Below, in pieces: positions 47,515 to 58,285 of a DNA stretch of 64,000 nt. Within the stretch, counting starts at the first letter, position 1. Each line of letters starts with the position of its first letter. Below the pieces are notes generated by a model. That model ran no database searches. It saw only the letters and a program-made list of their open reading frames with translations, and had not been told where the DNA came from. Position numbers and translations under genes: made by a program. This DNA is from Gnetum montanum. Its lineage: Eukaryota > Streptophyta > Gnetopsida > Gnetales > Gnetaceae. Where the stretch lies: contig MNCI01016268.1 in NCBI GenBank assembly GCA_015680685.1, positions 182,106 through 246,105 on the forward strand. The letters run 5' to 3'.

Positions 47515-49400
47515 CAAGCAGGATTAATAAATATTTTTCATTTTCTTTAATTTTACAACTTTTTGTTTTCTAGTTTTTCATTTTTCAACTTTTTGTTTTA
47601 TCTTTTTATCTTTTCATGCATTTGTCTTTTTATGTTTTTTGTAAGTAATCTCATCTATGAATAAAACACTCATGTGGATCGTTGGTTGAGATGTGTTTTA
47701 TGTTATTAAGTCATGAGTGATCAATTATTTGGAACAGTGAGCCCATTACACCCACTCATCCACTCTACAAATAAGAGGTTCTATTCGAGGGTACAGTGAT
47801 ATTCTTGATATTTCTAAAACTTAAAATTAATTTTTTGTTCATTGTACCCAGAATGAAGAAGGACAGATCAAGAGGGAATGATTAGGGTGTGACATCAAGG
47901 GGAGTTATGGATTCTCTTTGGTACCAACTGTGGGAGTTGTCATGCAACATGGTCGTACTAAGATCCTTGTAGATCTAATGAAAAATGGAAGTAAGAGTAA
48001 TCAAAAGGGCACTCAGAAATCAAACACCGTTCTAGGGGGTCCCACTGGAAAGACATGCACCCATGCCTGAAGGTTGGTGATTTCTCTGGATTCAGTAAAA
48101 TTCAAAAAAAAGAAAAGAAAAATAAAAAAAAACAAAGTGCCATAAAACAAAAATCACTCCTCCCTTGCATAAAACGCCAAGTGATCGTAAGCCTTGTTGT
48201 TATGGTACTCTCATAGTTGCTCACAATGGGATGAAACAATGTGATACCACTTATTGAAGGATGGACTCGGTCCTGATCTTGGAATGATGGGCCAATGACA
48301 CATTAATCATGATTTACATGCAGGATTCACTGTGCCTTGGGTCAATTACCTCATGTTCCAATCTCTACGATCTCTTCTCTACTTCGTCTCATCTCACTGT
48401 TTGTGTAATTGTAGCTCGTGTCCCATGTAGCATAGAATTTTCATCTCATTCCAGTGATATTTACATGTGTGTGCTTTGTGGAGTTAGTGTGGATTACATT
48501 TAACCCTTCTAGTGCCCATGGACACTTTAAGTGTGGTTACACAAGGACATTATAGGTTGAAACCTACTATGGGGAGGATCCACTTGTGTAATTTTTTGTA
48601 ATCTTCACTTATGACATAGCTCACACACACCATTTATTACCCTCAAGTATTGTTCATGATATTCTTTCCCATATTACTATCCCTCCGAATCAACATTCCT
48701 ATGAACCATCAGATATCCTTTTTCTCCCATCCGAGGTCTTTATTAATAAACACACCATCATGATTTCGTGCCTTCAGAACTAGTTGAATTACCTTCGAAC
48801 CCTTTAGTCCATATGTCCTTAGTTTACATCGTTTAATTTCAAAGAAATATTAAAAATTCAGTACATTCTCTAAGTGCCCTAACTTCAATAAAAATATATA
48901 TATACATGACCCCCCTATGCTAATCAACATTATTTGCAACTGTTCACACAAGGGAAGTTTTTCAAATTTCTCTCTATGACTTGCAATTGCGCGTCCCTTG
49001 CTTTCATATCCATAACTCGCTCGTTGGTACTCCGATTTTTATTCCGTTTAAACTTACTTGACCCTGGAGTGTTTAGCTTAGTCATGGGGGAGGGGCACAT
49101 GCTGAATAGTGCATAAATGTTTTTGAAATTCATCATCACCCGAAGAACATATTTAAGGATAATTAGGTCTAAAATTTAGAATAAAATGTAATAAAAACAA
49201 TTTCATCCCCTTAGCTATACCAGAAAATTAAATTTGGAAACCACCTAAGCAAAGAGAACTCAACACTATAATCTTTCAAAGACATGTTCTTCCAATAATT
49301 AACATCACATAGAAATAAAGTAAATCTATTAAGGCAAGCAGTAAGGTATAACCTAACTTTGGTAACAACCTTACTAACAATTGTTCCCATGTGATTGTAG
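47515..49400 (+). other. Non-coding region of C between gag and the coiled-coil frame
   Basis: T-rich start, then conserved blocks (the 'ggggaggatccacttgtg' word at about 48572) and GTCATGGGGG at 49081-49090. It ends with a pyrimidine-poor ATGTGATTGTAG-ATGGCC junction at 49390-49406 that resembles a 3' splice site. No gene recognised. Confidence 0.55.
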
Positions 49401-49645
49401 ATGGCCCCAAAACGTGGACAACAGGAAGGTCCTGCTTAAGGTGCGATCAAATGATCTCAAAGAGGTGGAAGACAAGATCCTACTAGATAACATGCAGAAC
49501 AGGAGGAACAATCATTCAACATTCATTAAGAAGATCCTCCTATCGTACGGTCTGGGCAAGCAGAAGCAGGAGATACCCTCTGTGAAAGCAATGTCGGTAC
49601 TTAGGGGAAATGTACCAATTTTGGCACAATAAAGAAGAAGGAACC

Positions 49646-50833
49646 ATGGCTGACAATTATGGTGTGAGTATTGAATTCTCTATTCAAACCATTTTGGAAG
49701 TATTAAACCTTTCGAATACAGGGCCGAAGGTTGCTTCGAACTAGCTGAACACTTTCAGAACCGAGCAACTTAATAAATGGTTGATAGAGAATAAAAGGGT
49801 GGCAGAAGAAAAAGAGAAGGCTAATTGAGATGCCTCCACAGCAAGGGTGCAAACTCATGTGCATATTAAGGCACTCAAGGCCTTAGAAGAAGAAAACAAG
49901 TAGTTGGTTGCAGATAACCTCCAGTTGACCTCTATGGAGAAACAAAAGAATGTTCTCGATGAACACTTTCATCAGCTACGAGAACAATTCATTCGGGTCA
50001 ACCGAGATGTAACCCAATTAGCCAGAGAGAATCAAACCCTCTCAATGGAGGAGGTATGCGCTATTCGCCAAAAATCAACAATTGAGATAAGCACATGGAA
50101 GAATGAAGCTAAACGACACGAGTAGTTGAAGGAGCATTTTCGTGATCAGATGGGGATGTACAAACAAATCTTGGAGAAGGAGATCCATATGGCCAAGACT
50201 CAAATCAACAACATCAGTGCTCAGCACATTGATTGGAGGGCCATATTGGACACTTACGCCTTTGCCCAACAAGTAGAAGTTAAAAATCGGGACCTGTAGA
50301 TCCAAGACTTGACAGAATACATGGAGTTGGTAAACCTTAGATATGCCAACCTTGCCATGTTAACAGCAGGGCACCCAAGAATAGAGCTCGAGTAGTAGAT
50401 AGCTTCCACTTATCTCAAATATGAAGCAGAATTTGCAAAACGCAAGAAGCTGGTTGAAAAATTGGATGTTGGAAATTTTGAACTTGAGGTGGTAAAAGCA
50501 AGTTACCAAGGACAGAAAGATGTAGCAACCAACTTGGCTCGATGGCTAACAGAGCTTCACGAATACAAAGACAAAGCCAGAGCCTATGAAGAGGAACAAC
50601 AAGTGTTCCTGGCATGGTATGTCAAAGCTAATCAAATGTTTCTGCAACTACCCTATCCATGAGAAGTGTTGACTCCATCAAACATCGAAACATTAGCATG
50701 GATGACACAAGATCCTTGAACTGAAGAGGAGAAGCTCCAGGCCATTCTTTAGCGTCGTCAACCTTCAAAGCCTGGAGCACATGACAAAGGAAAAGCACCG
50801 ATGGAGGAGCCAATGCCACCAGGAACTATATGA
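49646..50833 (+). pseudogene. Coiled-coil ORF of unknown function near the 3' end of C
   Basis: From ATG 49646 to TGA 50831-50833 one frame of 396 codons holds, broken by ten internal stops (49742, 49826, 49901, 50123, 50297, 50393, 50396, 50660, 50717, 50750), seven TAG and three TGA. Readable parts are Glu/Lys/Gln-rich helices (TSMEKQKNVLDEHFHQLREQ, SMEEVCAIRQKS, HEYKDKARAYEEEQQVFL) typical of long coiled coils, ending in a charged Pro-rich tail (KGKAPMEEPMPPGTI). No signal peptide or membrane segment, so it is not an envelope-like protein. The same frame may extend upstream to about 49445. Only C has it; F, R1, R2, B and D lack it at this place. It could be a native extra ORF of the C family or a captured host gene. 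Confidence 0.7.
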
Positions 50834-50991
50834 GTTCCATTTTTTGTAGTTGTAATATTTTTTCTGTGTTGTGTCTTCCTACACTACGGGATCATTTCAT
50901 TTTTTGTTTTTCCAGTTAATAATCTCATACCTATCCACTGTGTAATTAATGAAGCTTGTTCTTCTTGTAACTTGAGGATGAGTTTTTATTT

Positions 50992-51004
50992 AGTCGTGGG
51001 GGTA
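50992..51004 (+). promoter_or_regulatory. 3' polypurine-tract-like block of C
   Basis: AGTCGTGGGGGTA (one change from the usual AGTCATGGGGGTA) directly before the middle LTR. Confidence 0.78.
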
Positions 51005-51965
51005 TGATGGGACACGATATTGCATACGTGATATCGTGTCTGTTGCTATATCGCATCCGTTGTGATATCGCGTCTTCCCTACGATATCGTGTACGCAATA
51101 TCGCAGTCCACCGCAATGTCTATAAATAAGAAGCAGCTCTCCCTTGTTCACAGTGAGTAATTAGTTAGGAGATAGAAGTAGAGAAACTCTGGTAGTTTGG
51201 CCACTCCAGAGATAGTTTATTTTCCCGTGTCTACCCGCAGTGTGGTGAATGTAATTGTACGGCATCCTTTATTCGAGTGTGATGTACTTGGACATGCACA
51301 TGACTAGCAATAAAGATCGAGATTACTTCATCATTGCAGTAGTCACTTTGTTTATTTAATTGTTATAACATGAAATGAGTACAACTTGATTACAAACATC
51401 TTCGTGTGACTACTTGGTAACCTAGTGGCATACCTAGGATCTACACTTGGTAATCCCAGTGGTAGTTGTGCACCAAGATGTGTATGATTAGTCAAGGAAT
51501 CAGTTGCTCATCGCACGTAGGCTAGTAATGTGGTACGAGTACGACTTGATTACGAGCATTAAGTGTGACTACTTGGTAGCCTAGTGACGTACCTAGGATC
51601 TGCACTTGGTAATCCTAGTGGTAGTCATGCACGAGGTCTAAGATGTGTACGGTTGATCAAGGAATCGGTTTCTCGTCGCACTTAGGCTAGATTAGATTTT
51701 CTTACCCTTTTCCTCCTAGCTTAGCTTAGTTAATATTATTTTCTACTGCCTTCAGGAGTAGCATTAGAATTAGGAACACATCATACACCTCACTCTGGAC
51801 TAAACCATATGTGACAAATATAATACTAGTCCAGGTGGGAAGACAACGAACTGCAACCTAAGGATAACTATTTAGGTACCAAAAATAGTTCATCTACGGA
51901 GTTCGACCGGATCACACGTGCTACGCTCGTTTTGTATGGTTGAGTGTAGGGGTACCTCGCCACTC
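51005..51965 (+). repeat. Middle LTR (3' LTR of C), last four bases lost
   Basis: TGATGGGACACG... ending CGCCACTC instead of CGCCACTCATCA. TATAAATA at 51121-51128. U3 has six or more GATATC-like units (51016-51107). It joins directly to B protease sequence CTCCACCATCTAAC, which in R2 lies at about 23026. Confidence 0.9.
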
Positions 51966-52654
51966 CTCCACCATCTAACACTTTGGAACACCCTTCAGTC
52001 CAACAGAGCTTAACGCATACGGTTATGTTAATGCATACCGTAACCGACTGGATCAAGGTAGGCCACCTTCCCAGGAAATTAACTAACCCTGGGAGTCCCT
52101 TAATCTATTTACAAGTTGCTGGAAATGAATCACATAGGGATCTTCTTGACTCAGGTTCGAGAGTTAACTTAATTTCACGAGATATGTATCACACCTGGAA
52201 CCTGCCGCAACTTAAGAAGAGCAACATTCAATTAGAGTTGGCATACCAGTCCATCACCATTCCCTTAGGATTGGTGGAGGACATCATTACCACTATGTGT
52301 GGTTGGTCTTACCCAGCTAATTTCCTGGTGATTGAAGTGAACAATAATGAGGGGGACTTCCTAATTATAATGGGAAGGACATGGCTGAGTACAATAGATG
52401 CATGCCTTAGGATCCGCGATCTTTCCTTGGAGATATCTAAGATAAAAATTTATGGAAAGATTGAGAAGAGGAGAGTTCCATGCATCACATACAATGATTC
52501 ATTGGGTGATGACATGGAGGAAATGCCTCCATGTAATAGGTGTGCTCTTGAAGCTTTGAAACAAAGATTCCTGTATGTAGTAACCACACAACCAGTAGTA
52601 GACACCCCGTGGTTGACAGCTACTCGAAGGAGCAACCAAATATGCATGGAATGA
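51966..52654 (+). pseudogene. Protease of B, truncated at its start
   Basis: The frame 51983-52654 is open over the whole protease: LLDSGSRVNLIS (DSG intact), GLVEDIITTMCGWSYPANFLVI, GRTWLSTIDACL and the VPCITY block. It starts where the middle LTR was joined, so the Gag part and any start codon are missing. It ends in TGA at 52652-52654, and the linker continues to the purine block at 52815. No pol follows. Confidence 0.85.
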
Positions 52655-54770
52655 ATTGAGGAAACCCATGCCAATAATGAAAGCATATATACATTGGAAT
52701 TTGAGTGTTGCTAACTTCCATCCCTTAATCTAAGATCATCAATTGGGAGAAGTTGGGTACTTCTATGAAATTCAAAAAGGTGCTCATTATTTCAGATCTC
52801 TCCCTTACAACTTAGTCATGGGGGAGATGGCCACCTATGCTAATCATATGGGGCCCTAAGTTCTTTTTATGTTTTTGTTTTACACGTTTTTGTTTTATAA
52901 CATTTTTTTCTTACACATTTTTGTTTTACAAATTTCTTTAACTTTTCTAGTTTGTTTTACAACTTTCTTTAACTTTTCTTATTTTTTGTTTTACAACATC
53001 ATTATAATTTTTTCCATTTTGTGTGTGTGTGTGATCCATACTGTAAGTTTGTCACCCAATAAGTGTTCAGAATGATGGTATGAACTATTTTCATATTGAT
53101 TGCTAATGTTTGGTTTTTAACTTTAAGTCACAATGTTGATACTAAGGTATGTTTCTTTTGATATGGCAGGTAATGAGACCACTTCATCCATCCATCCACC
53201 AGTTTCTATGGTCTCTCTTAGCTTGGAAATGTACAGTTCCCTTCATAATAAGAACTTTAACGAATCGGTGACTGGGTATTTCTCAAACTAAGGAAGGACT
53301 CAAGGATTGAACAGAGTGTGACTTCAAGGGAACATGATGCTTTTGTGTTGGCCATTCTCTTGGGTGCTTGGATGTTTTCTTCTTGAGTTTTCTTACCGTT
53401 CCGATGTTACCCAATTGTTGAAAGCTGAGACAATAAAAATAAGAAGTCTTTGCATGGTGTGGTTCTCACGCATAAAAACACAAAAAAAAGAGAGTGAGAA
53501 TTCAAAGCACACCCCTTAGATGAAAAAAACCTGGGCTACAAGCACTGGTTATGGAACCAAAAAGTTCCCTCTAACTAAGGCCCTTCTCGCTTCCCTCTCT
53601 TTTTATTTGTTTCGTCGGAACAGTGGTGGCTCTTGGGGGAAGCATTCTTGTTATTCAAATGGATGGTTTAGCTGAATGCATTGATGCCAAGTCACTAGAT
53701 GTGGATGGTTTGAGGCCAGACTTGGAATGGGATTTGCTAAGTCACATTAATCATGAAACACACAATGGGCGGTACACCACCTTGTTCTTGAGATTCCATT
53801 CCATCCTCTTCTCTCCACCCTTCTCTCCATTGTTCACCTCATTGTTGGTTGTATCATTAGTGTATATTTTGGTAGATGCATTGTTTTCTTTTTGGTAAAT
53901 TCTTGCGGTTAAGACTTTAACTCTTGTTCCAAATAACATTCCCAAAGCCTATGGACTCTTTGAATGTGGGTTTGTCAGGGAATTAAGCACATGAGCCTGC
54001 TTTGGGGAGGACCCACTGACATTCCTATTTGGAACATTAGTTAAATTCTTTCCCTTAACATTTTTCAATCAATTTCATTTTGTTCATTTCCATCTTGACA
54101 TCCATTTCACTTCATTGATGTTTTCAGTTGTCCTTGTTTATCTATCTTTCTTACTCCTTCTCTTTCTTCATTCTAATGCTACTGGAGGTTCGCGATTAGT
54201 CATGGGGGTACAGGGCCTTCTTTTTTGATTTTATCCTATCCCCAAATTTTTTTATTTTCTTCCTAACCCCTACACCTTCAGTAGTCATCATTACTATATC
54301 TCCTGATCCATATCAGCCATCCCACAACTTAGCTAATGAACTTACACCGAAGCAAGTTATCAATTACATGATGATTCATTTACCCTTGCTAATATAAGAC
54401 TATGTTGTGTGTGCAAATGGCAATCATGTAATAACAGATTGGATCTGGAGGAAACACATGGAATGGAGCAGCGCTACAGAAGCTATGCAAGGAGCAAGAT
54501 CGATGACGTGCTTACCGATGGACAACGAAAGGCACAATCTTGGGGTTGGTAGCAGCAACACTTCTTTCTCTCTCTCTCTTTCTTTCTTAGCTACTAACAA
54601 AGGCCTGATGTCATTGTAATAAGGTGTTCACCCTTGTTGTCATGAACACTAGTTTTATCCAGTCTTGTAATGATGATCCGTTCACATGTCATCCCATTAG
54701 TTCCATTCCCCTCAATAATTCCATACCTTCCTGATATTATTGTAAGGAACTCGAGGACGAGTTTTCATTT
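52655..54770 (+). other. Linker and 3' non-coding region of B
   Basis: Linker relic to 52814, GTCATGGGGG blocks at 52815-52824 and 54199-54208, T-rich TTTTGTTTTAC words, an acceptor-like GTGTGTGCAAATGG near 54406-54419 and a CT run at about 54563. Collinear with R1 and R2. No gene. Confidence 0.65.
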
Positions 54771-54783
54771 AGTCATGGGGGTA
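54771..54783 (+). promoter_or_regulatory. 3' polypurine-tract-like block of B
   Basis: AGTCATGGGGGTA before the LTR. Confidence 0.8.
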
Positions 54784-55811
54784 TGATGAGACGTGATTCG
54801 CATGAGCCATGATATCGCATCCCATGCGATATCGTGTATGCGATAGCGTGTCGTCCCCTGTGATGTTGTGTATGCGATATCGTAGTCCATGGTCATATCT
54901 ATAAATAAGAGGCGGCTCTCCCTTGTTTCTCCATCCTGAGTTAGAAGTAGGAAAACTCTGGTAGTTTGATCACTCCAGAGATAGAATATTTTCCATGTGC
55001 CCATAGTAGGAGTCCTAAAGTGAACGTATCTTTATTCAAACAACATTGTACCTAAACACAAGTTTTGTACGACAATAAAGATAAGCTTTTCAGATAAACC
55101 TTGCAGTGCATGGAATAGGATTTTATTTATTGTTTTCTCTCTCATGCTTAAACTCCTGGAATGCGGAATGAGTATGACTTGATTACGAGCATCTAAGGAT
55201 GTATACGGATAGTCAAGAAATCAACTATTCATCACATGTGGTATGAGTACGACTTGATTACGAGCATCTAGTGTAACTACTTGGTAACCCAGTGGCCTAT
55301 CCAGGATCTATGCTTGGTAATCCCAGTGGTAGTCCCAGATGTGTACGGTTAGTCAAGGAATTGGCTGCTCATCGCACTTAGGCTAGATAGATTCTCTCAA
55401 CCCTTTCCTCCTAGTTAGGTGCCTCAGTACAACCACTTCAAGCACGTGCGTTACGCGTGGTGATCCCAACAATGATTAGCGTTTGGTAGCCACGGTTGCA
55501 TCGGTTCAAGGTGTGTACGATAAGTGGGAACAGATGTTGACGCTAGGTAATTTAGAGTTAGTCATTAGTTAGTTTCTCAACCCTTCACCTCGATAGCATG
55601 GAGAAAAACATAAAAATATATAAAAATCATATACCTCGGACTTACTTAACCATATACCTTAACAACCACAAGTAAGTTTGGGAAGACAACGAATGATTAA
55701 CCCCAAGTGTTCCATGGGGCATGTAGGCACTTAGTTTGCGGAGTTCGACCAGATCGCGCGTGCTACGCTCATTTCATATGGTTGAGTGTAGGGGTACCTC
55801 GCCACTCATCA
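54784..55811 (+). repeat. 3' LTR of B (right LTR of the composite)
   Basis: 1028 bp, TGATGAG...CTCATCA, R2-like. TATAAATA at 54900-54907, AATAAAG near 55075. Confidence 0.92.
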
Positions 55812-55816
55812 ATTTC
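55812..55816. repeat. TSD of the B/C composite, right copy (ATTTC)
   Basis: Exact copy of 44454-44458. D reverse transcriptase resumes here. Confidence 0.92.
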
Positions 55817-56480
55817 CCAGTGCCATTTGTTCATAAGGTGTTAGAGAAAATATCTGGGCATTGCTATTATTTTTTTATGGATGGTTATAGTCACTATAAC
55901 CAAATCTAGATCACACCAAAGAACCAAGACAACAGAACATTCATAAGTCCCTAGGGGACTTTTGCATATCACAAGATGCCTTTTGGTCTATGCAATGCCC
56001 CTACTACATTCCAATGCCTAGTCCTAAGCATTTTTCAACAACAGATCAATAGTGGTGTGGAAGTTTTCATTGATGACTTCTCTGCCTATGGAGCTACATT
56101 TGCACAAGCCTTGGATTGCCTTGGGAAAGTGCTAAAATGATGTGTTCACTAGCTCAATTGGAAAAAGAGTTATATGATAGTCCAATAGAGCATTATGTTG
56201 GGACATAGAATATCACAAGTAGGAATTGAGGTTGACCTCAAAAAAATAAGGGTCATCTAAGGAATAACCCACAAAATAAAAACTGTCAAAGATGTTCGGT
56301 CATTCCTTGGACATACTGGCTACTACCAATGATTTGTAGAGAATTTCTCTAAAATAACAAAACCATTGGTTAAGCTGACAAAGCAAGATGCTCCATTTGT
56401 CTAAACCACATAATGTGATAAAGCATTCTGGCAACTAAAGGAGAAACTTGTAGAAACTCCAATTCTACAAGCACCTAACT
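55812..56480 (+). pseudogene. Reverse transcriptase of D, catalytic part
   Basis: Resumes with PVPFVHKVLEKISGHCYYFFMDGYSHYNQI, then GTFAYHKMPFGLCNAPTTFQ and the polymerase box FIDDFSAYG near 56068-56097 (the YxDD equivalent). The thumb/connection words RSFLGHTGYY-like follow near 56300. Several stops. Reverse transcription is the family function; this copy is dead. Confidence 0.85.
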
Positions 56481-56845
56481 GGTTCAGACCATTTCATGTC
56501 ATGACGAATGCATCAAATTATGCCTTGGAAGTTGTGTTTACATAGATGGATAATAAGAAATGTCTATATTACATCCACTATGTAAGATGAAGCATTGTGG
56601 ATGCACAATTGAACTATACCACCATAGAAAGATGGAAATGGTATTTGCTCTAGAGAAGTTTAGGCATTATGTTCTTGAATACAAAGTGTTTGTGCACACA
56701 GACCACAACACCATTTGCTTCTTGATGAATAATCCAATGGTGAGCCCCCATGTCATATGGTGGTTGGTGATCTTATAAGAATTCAATCTTATGATGGTAG
56801 ATCGAAAGGGCACTAAGAATATGATTGTCAACCACTTATCTTGAT
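56481..56845 (+). pseudogene. RNase H of D
   Basis: FHVMTNASNYALE stands where related elements have a D-A-S core, so the first catalytic Asp reads Asn. It continues with an ELNYTT-like block, VFALEKFRHYVLEYKVFVHTDHNTICFLM (second conserved Asp kept) and a VNHLS ending. Stops and frame changes. Confidence 0.78.
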
Positions 56846-58270
56846 TAAGATGGAACAACAAAGAGGAGGAAAGCCCACTATCTAATCTATTTATTGATCA
56901 ACTCCTCCTTGTTAAGGCTATAACTAAACAATTACCGAATGAGCGTAAATGGTATGATGGTATTCTCACCTATCTTCTCACCCACGAGATGCCACAAGGG
57001 CTAGAACACTAGAAGAAACAATAGTTTCTTCACTAGGTAAAATGCTTCATGGAGATCAACAGACACCTCTACAAGATGTCCATTGATGGCCTAGTTCATT
57101 GGTCTCTCCTTGATACTAATCAATTGTGCATTCTCCAAGATGCTCATGAAGGTCCTTGTGGGGGCCACTATGCTGAGAGATGCACTCTCATTAAAATCTT
57201 GATGATAGGGTATTATTGGCCAACAATCTTCAGGGATGGTCATCAATATATCTACTCTTGTGAATGCTACCAATCAGATGGTGGAATGACTACTCAAATG
57301 GAGGAACCTCAATAGTGGATCCAACCACTGGAACCCTTCAACATCTAGGTCATTAATTTCATGGGTCCCATCATGCACATGTCAAATGAAAAGGTGTACA
57401 TCATAGTTGTTGTTAACTATTGCACAAAATGGGTAGAAGTAGTAGCCATCACTGACTATACATCTTTTACTAGTACTCAGTTTGTACAAAAAAATGTTGC
57501 AAATAGGTTTGGTGTGCTACATGCATTAATTTTTGATAATGGAAGTCACTTTATAGGCAATACCTTTTGGAAGCTCATGCAACACTTGGGGTTAAACATA
57601 AGCTCACAACACCCTAGCATTTGCAAGCCAATGGTTAAGCTAAGGTTACCAATAGGGAAATCACAAAGATTCTAACAAGAATTGTTAGTAAATAGGTTAT
57701 TACTCACAAAGAAACTCAAAATTTCCCTTTGGGCTTATTACTCAATTTGGAAACTTCCTATAGGTTATTCTCCCTATGAGCTGGTGTATGGAAAATTACT
57801 AATACTTCCTATTCAATCTAAGCTTTGTACACTTTCAACAACCTATGACCTCGACCTTGACTTAAGTCTGGTATATAAAGAAAGATTAATAAATCTTAAC
57901 TTGCTAGACAAAAATTGATTGGTGATCCTATCATCTAACGAGTTACACAAGGCATTCAACAAAAAGTGCCATGACCTTAAAATTAGGAAAGTCAAATTTC
58001 TACTGGAAGATAAGGTTCTCTACTAGAATCCCACACACGTATCTCAATGAACTAAGTTTCAAACATTGTGGGAATAACCTTATATAATTTACAAAAATTT
58101 TTCTTTTGGGGCCATGATGATCCGCAAAACTAAGAGCCTAGACAAAAAATAGCTAGTCAACATATAATAAATCAAACCTTTCCATGAGCATATGCCAACT
58201 AATACAATAAACGCCTCAATAGATGGACAACCACGTTCAATATTTTGGATCTCCTCCTTTCAAATTAGTC
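56846..58270 (+). pseudogene. Integrase of D
   Basis: The zinc domain (H..H...C..C type) is at 57120-57290: DAHEGPCGGHYAERCT...YYWP...CECYQ. The catalytic core starts INFMGPIMHMS: the first catalytic Asp (usual DFMGP) is Asn. The second Asp is kept in FDNGSHFIGN near 57530. The third region (Glu) is around the shift near 57650. GYSPYELVYGKLLILPIQSKLCTL and the C-terminal GPY-like domain (TKFQTLWE-stop-PYII) lead to the SHGRDGHPC end at 58270-58300. Confidence 0.85.
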
Positions 58271-58285
58271 ATGGGAGAGATGGCC
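58262..58285 (+). promoter_or_regulatory. Purine block closing D pol
   Basis: AATTAGTCATGGGAGAGATGG. It marks the end of coding and the start of the T-rich non-coding part. Confidence 0.6.

Larger units (their letters stand above)
44459..55811 (+). mobile_element. Composite of B and C: three LTRs within one duplication
   Basis: Order: LTR (44459-45392), C interior, LTR (51005-51965), B interior from protease on, LTR (54784-55811). Only the outer ends carry the ATTTC duplication. LTRs 1 and 2 belong to the C family and LTR 3 to the R2-like B family. The simplest reading is that B entered D, C entered B, and recombination between the left LTRs of B and C removed the left part of B. See findings. 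Confidence 0.88.
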
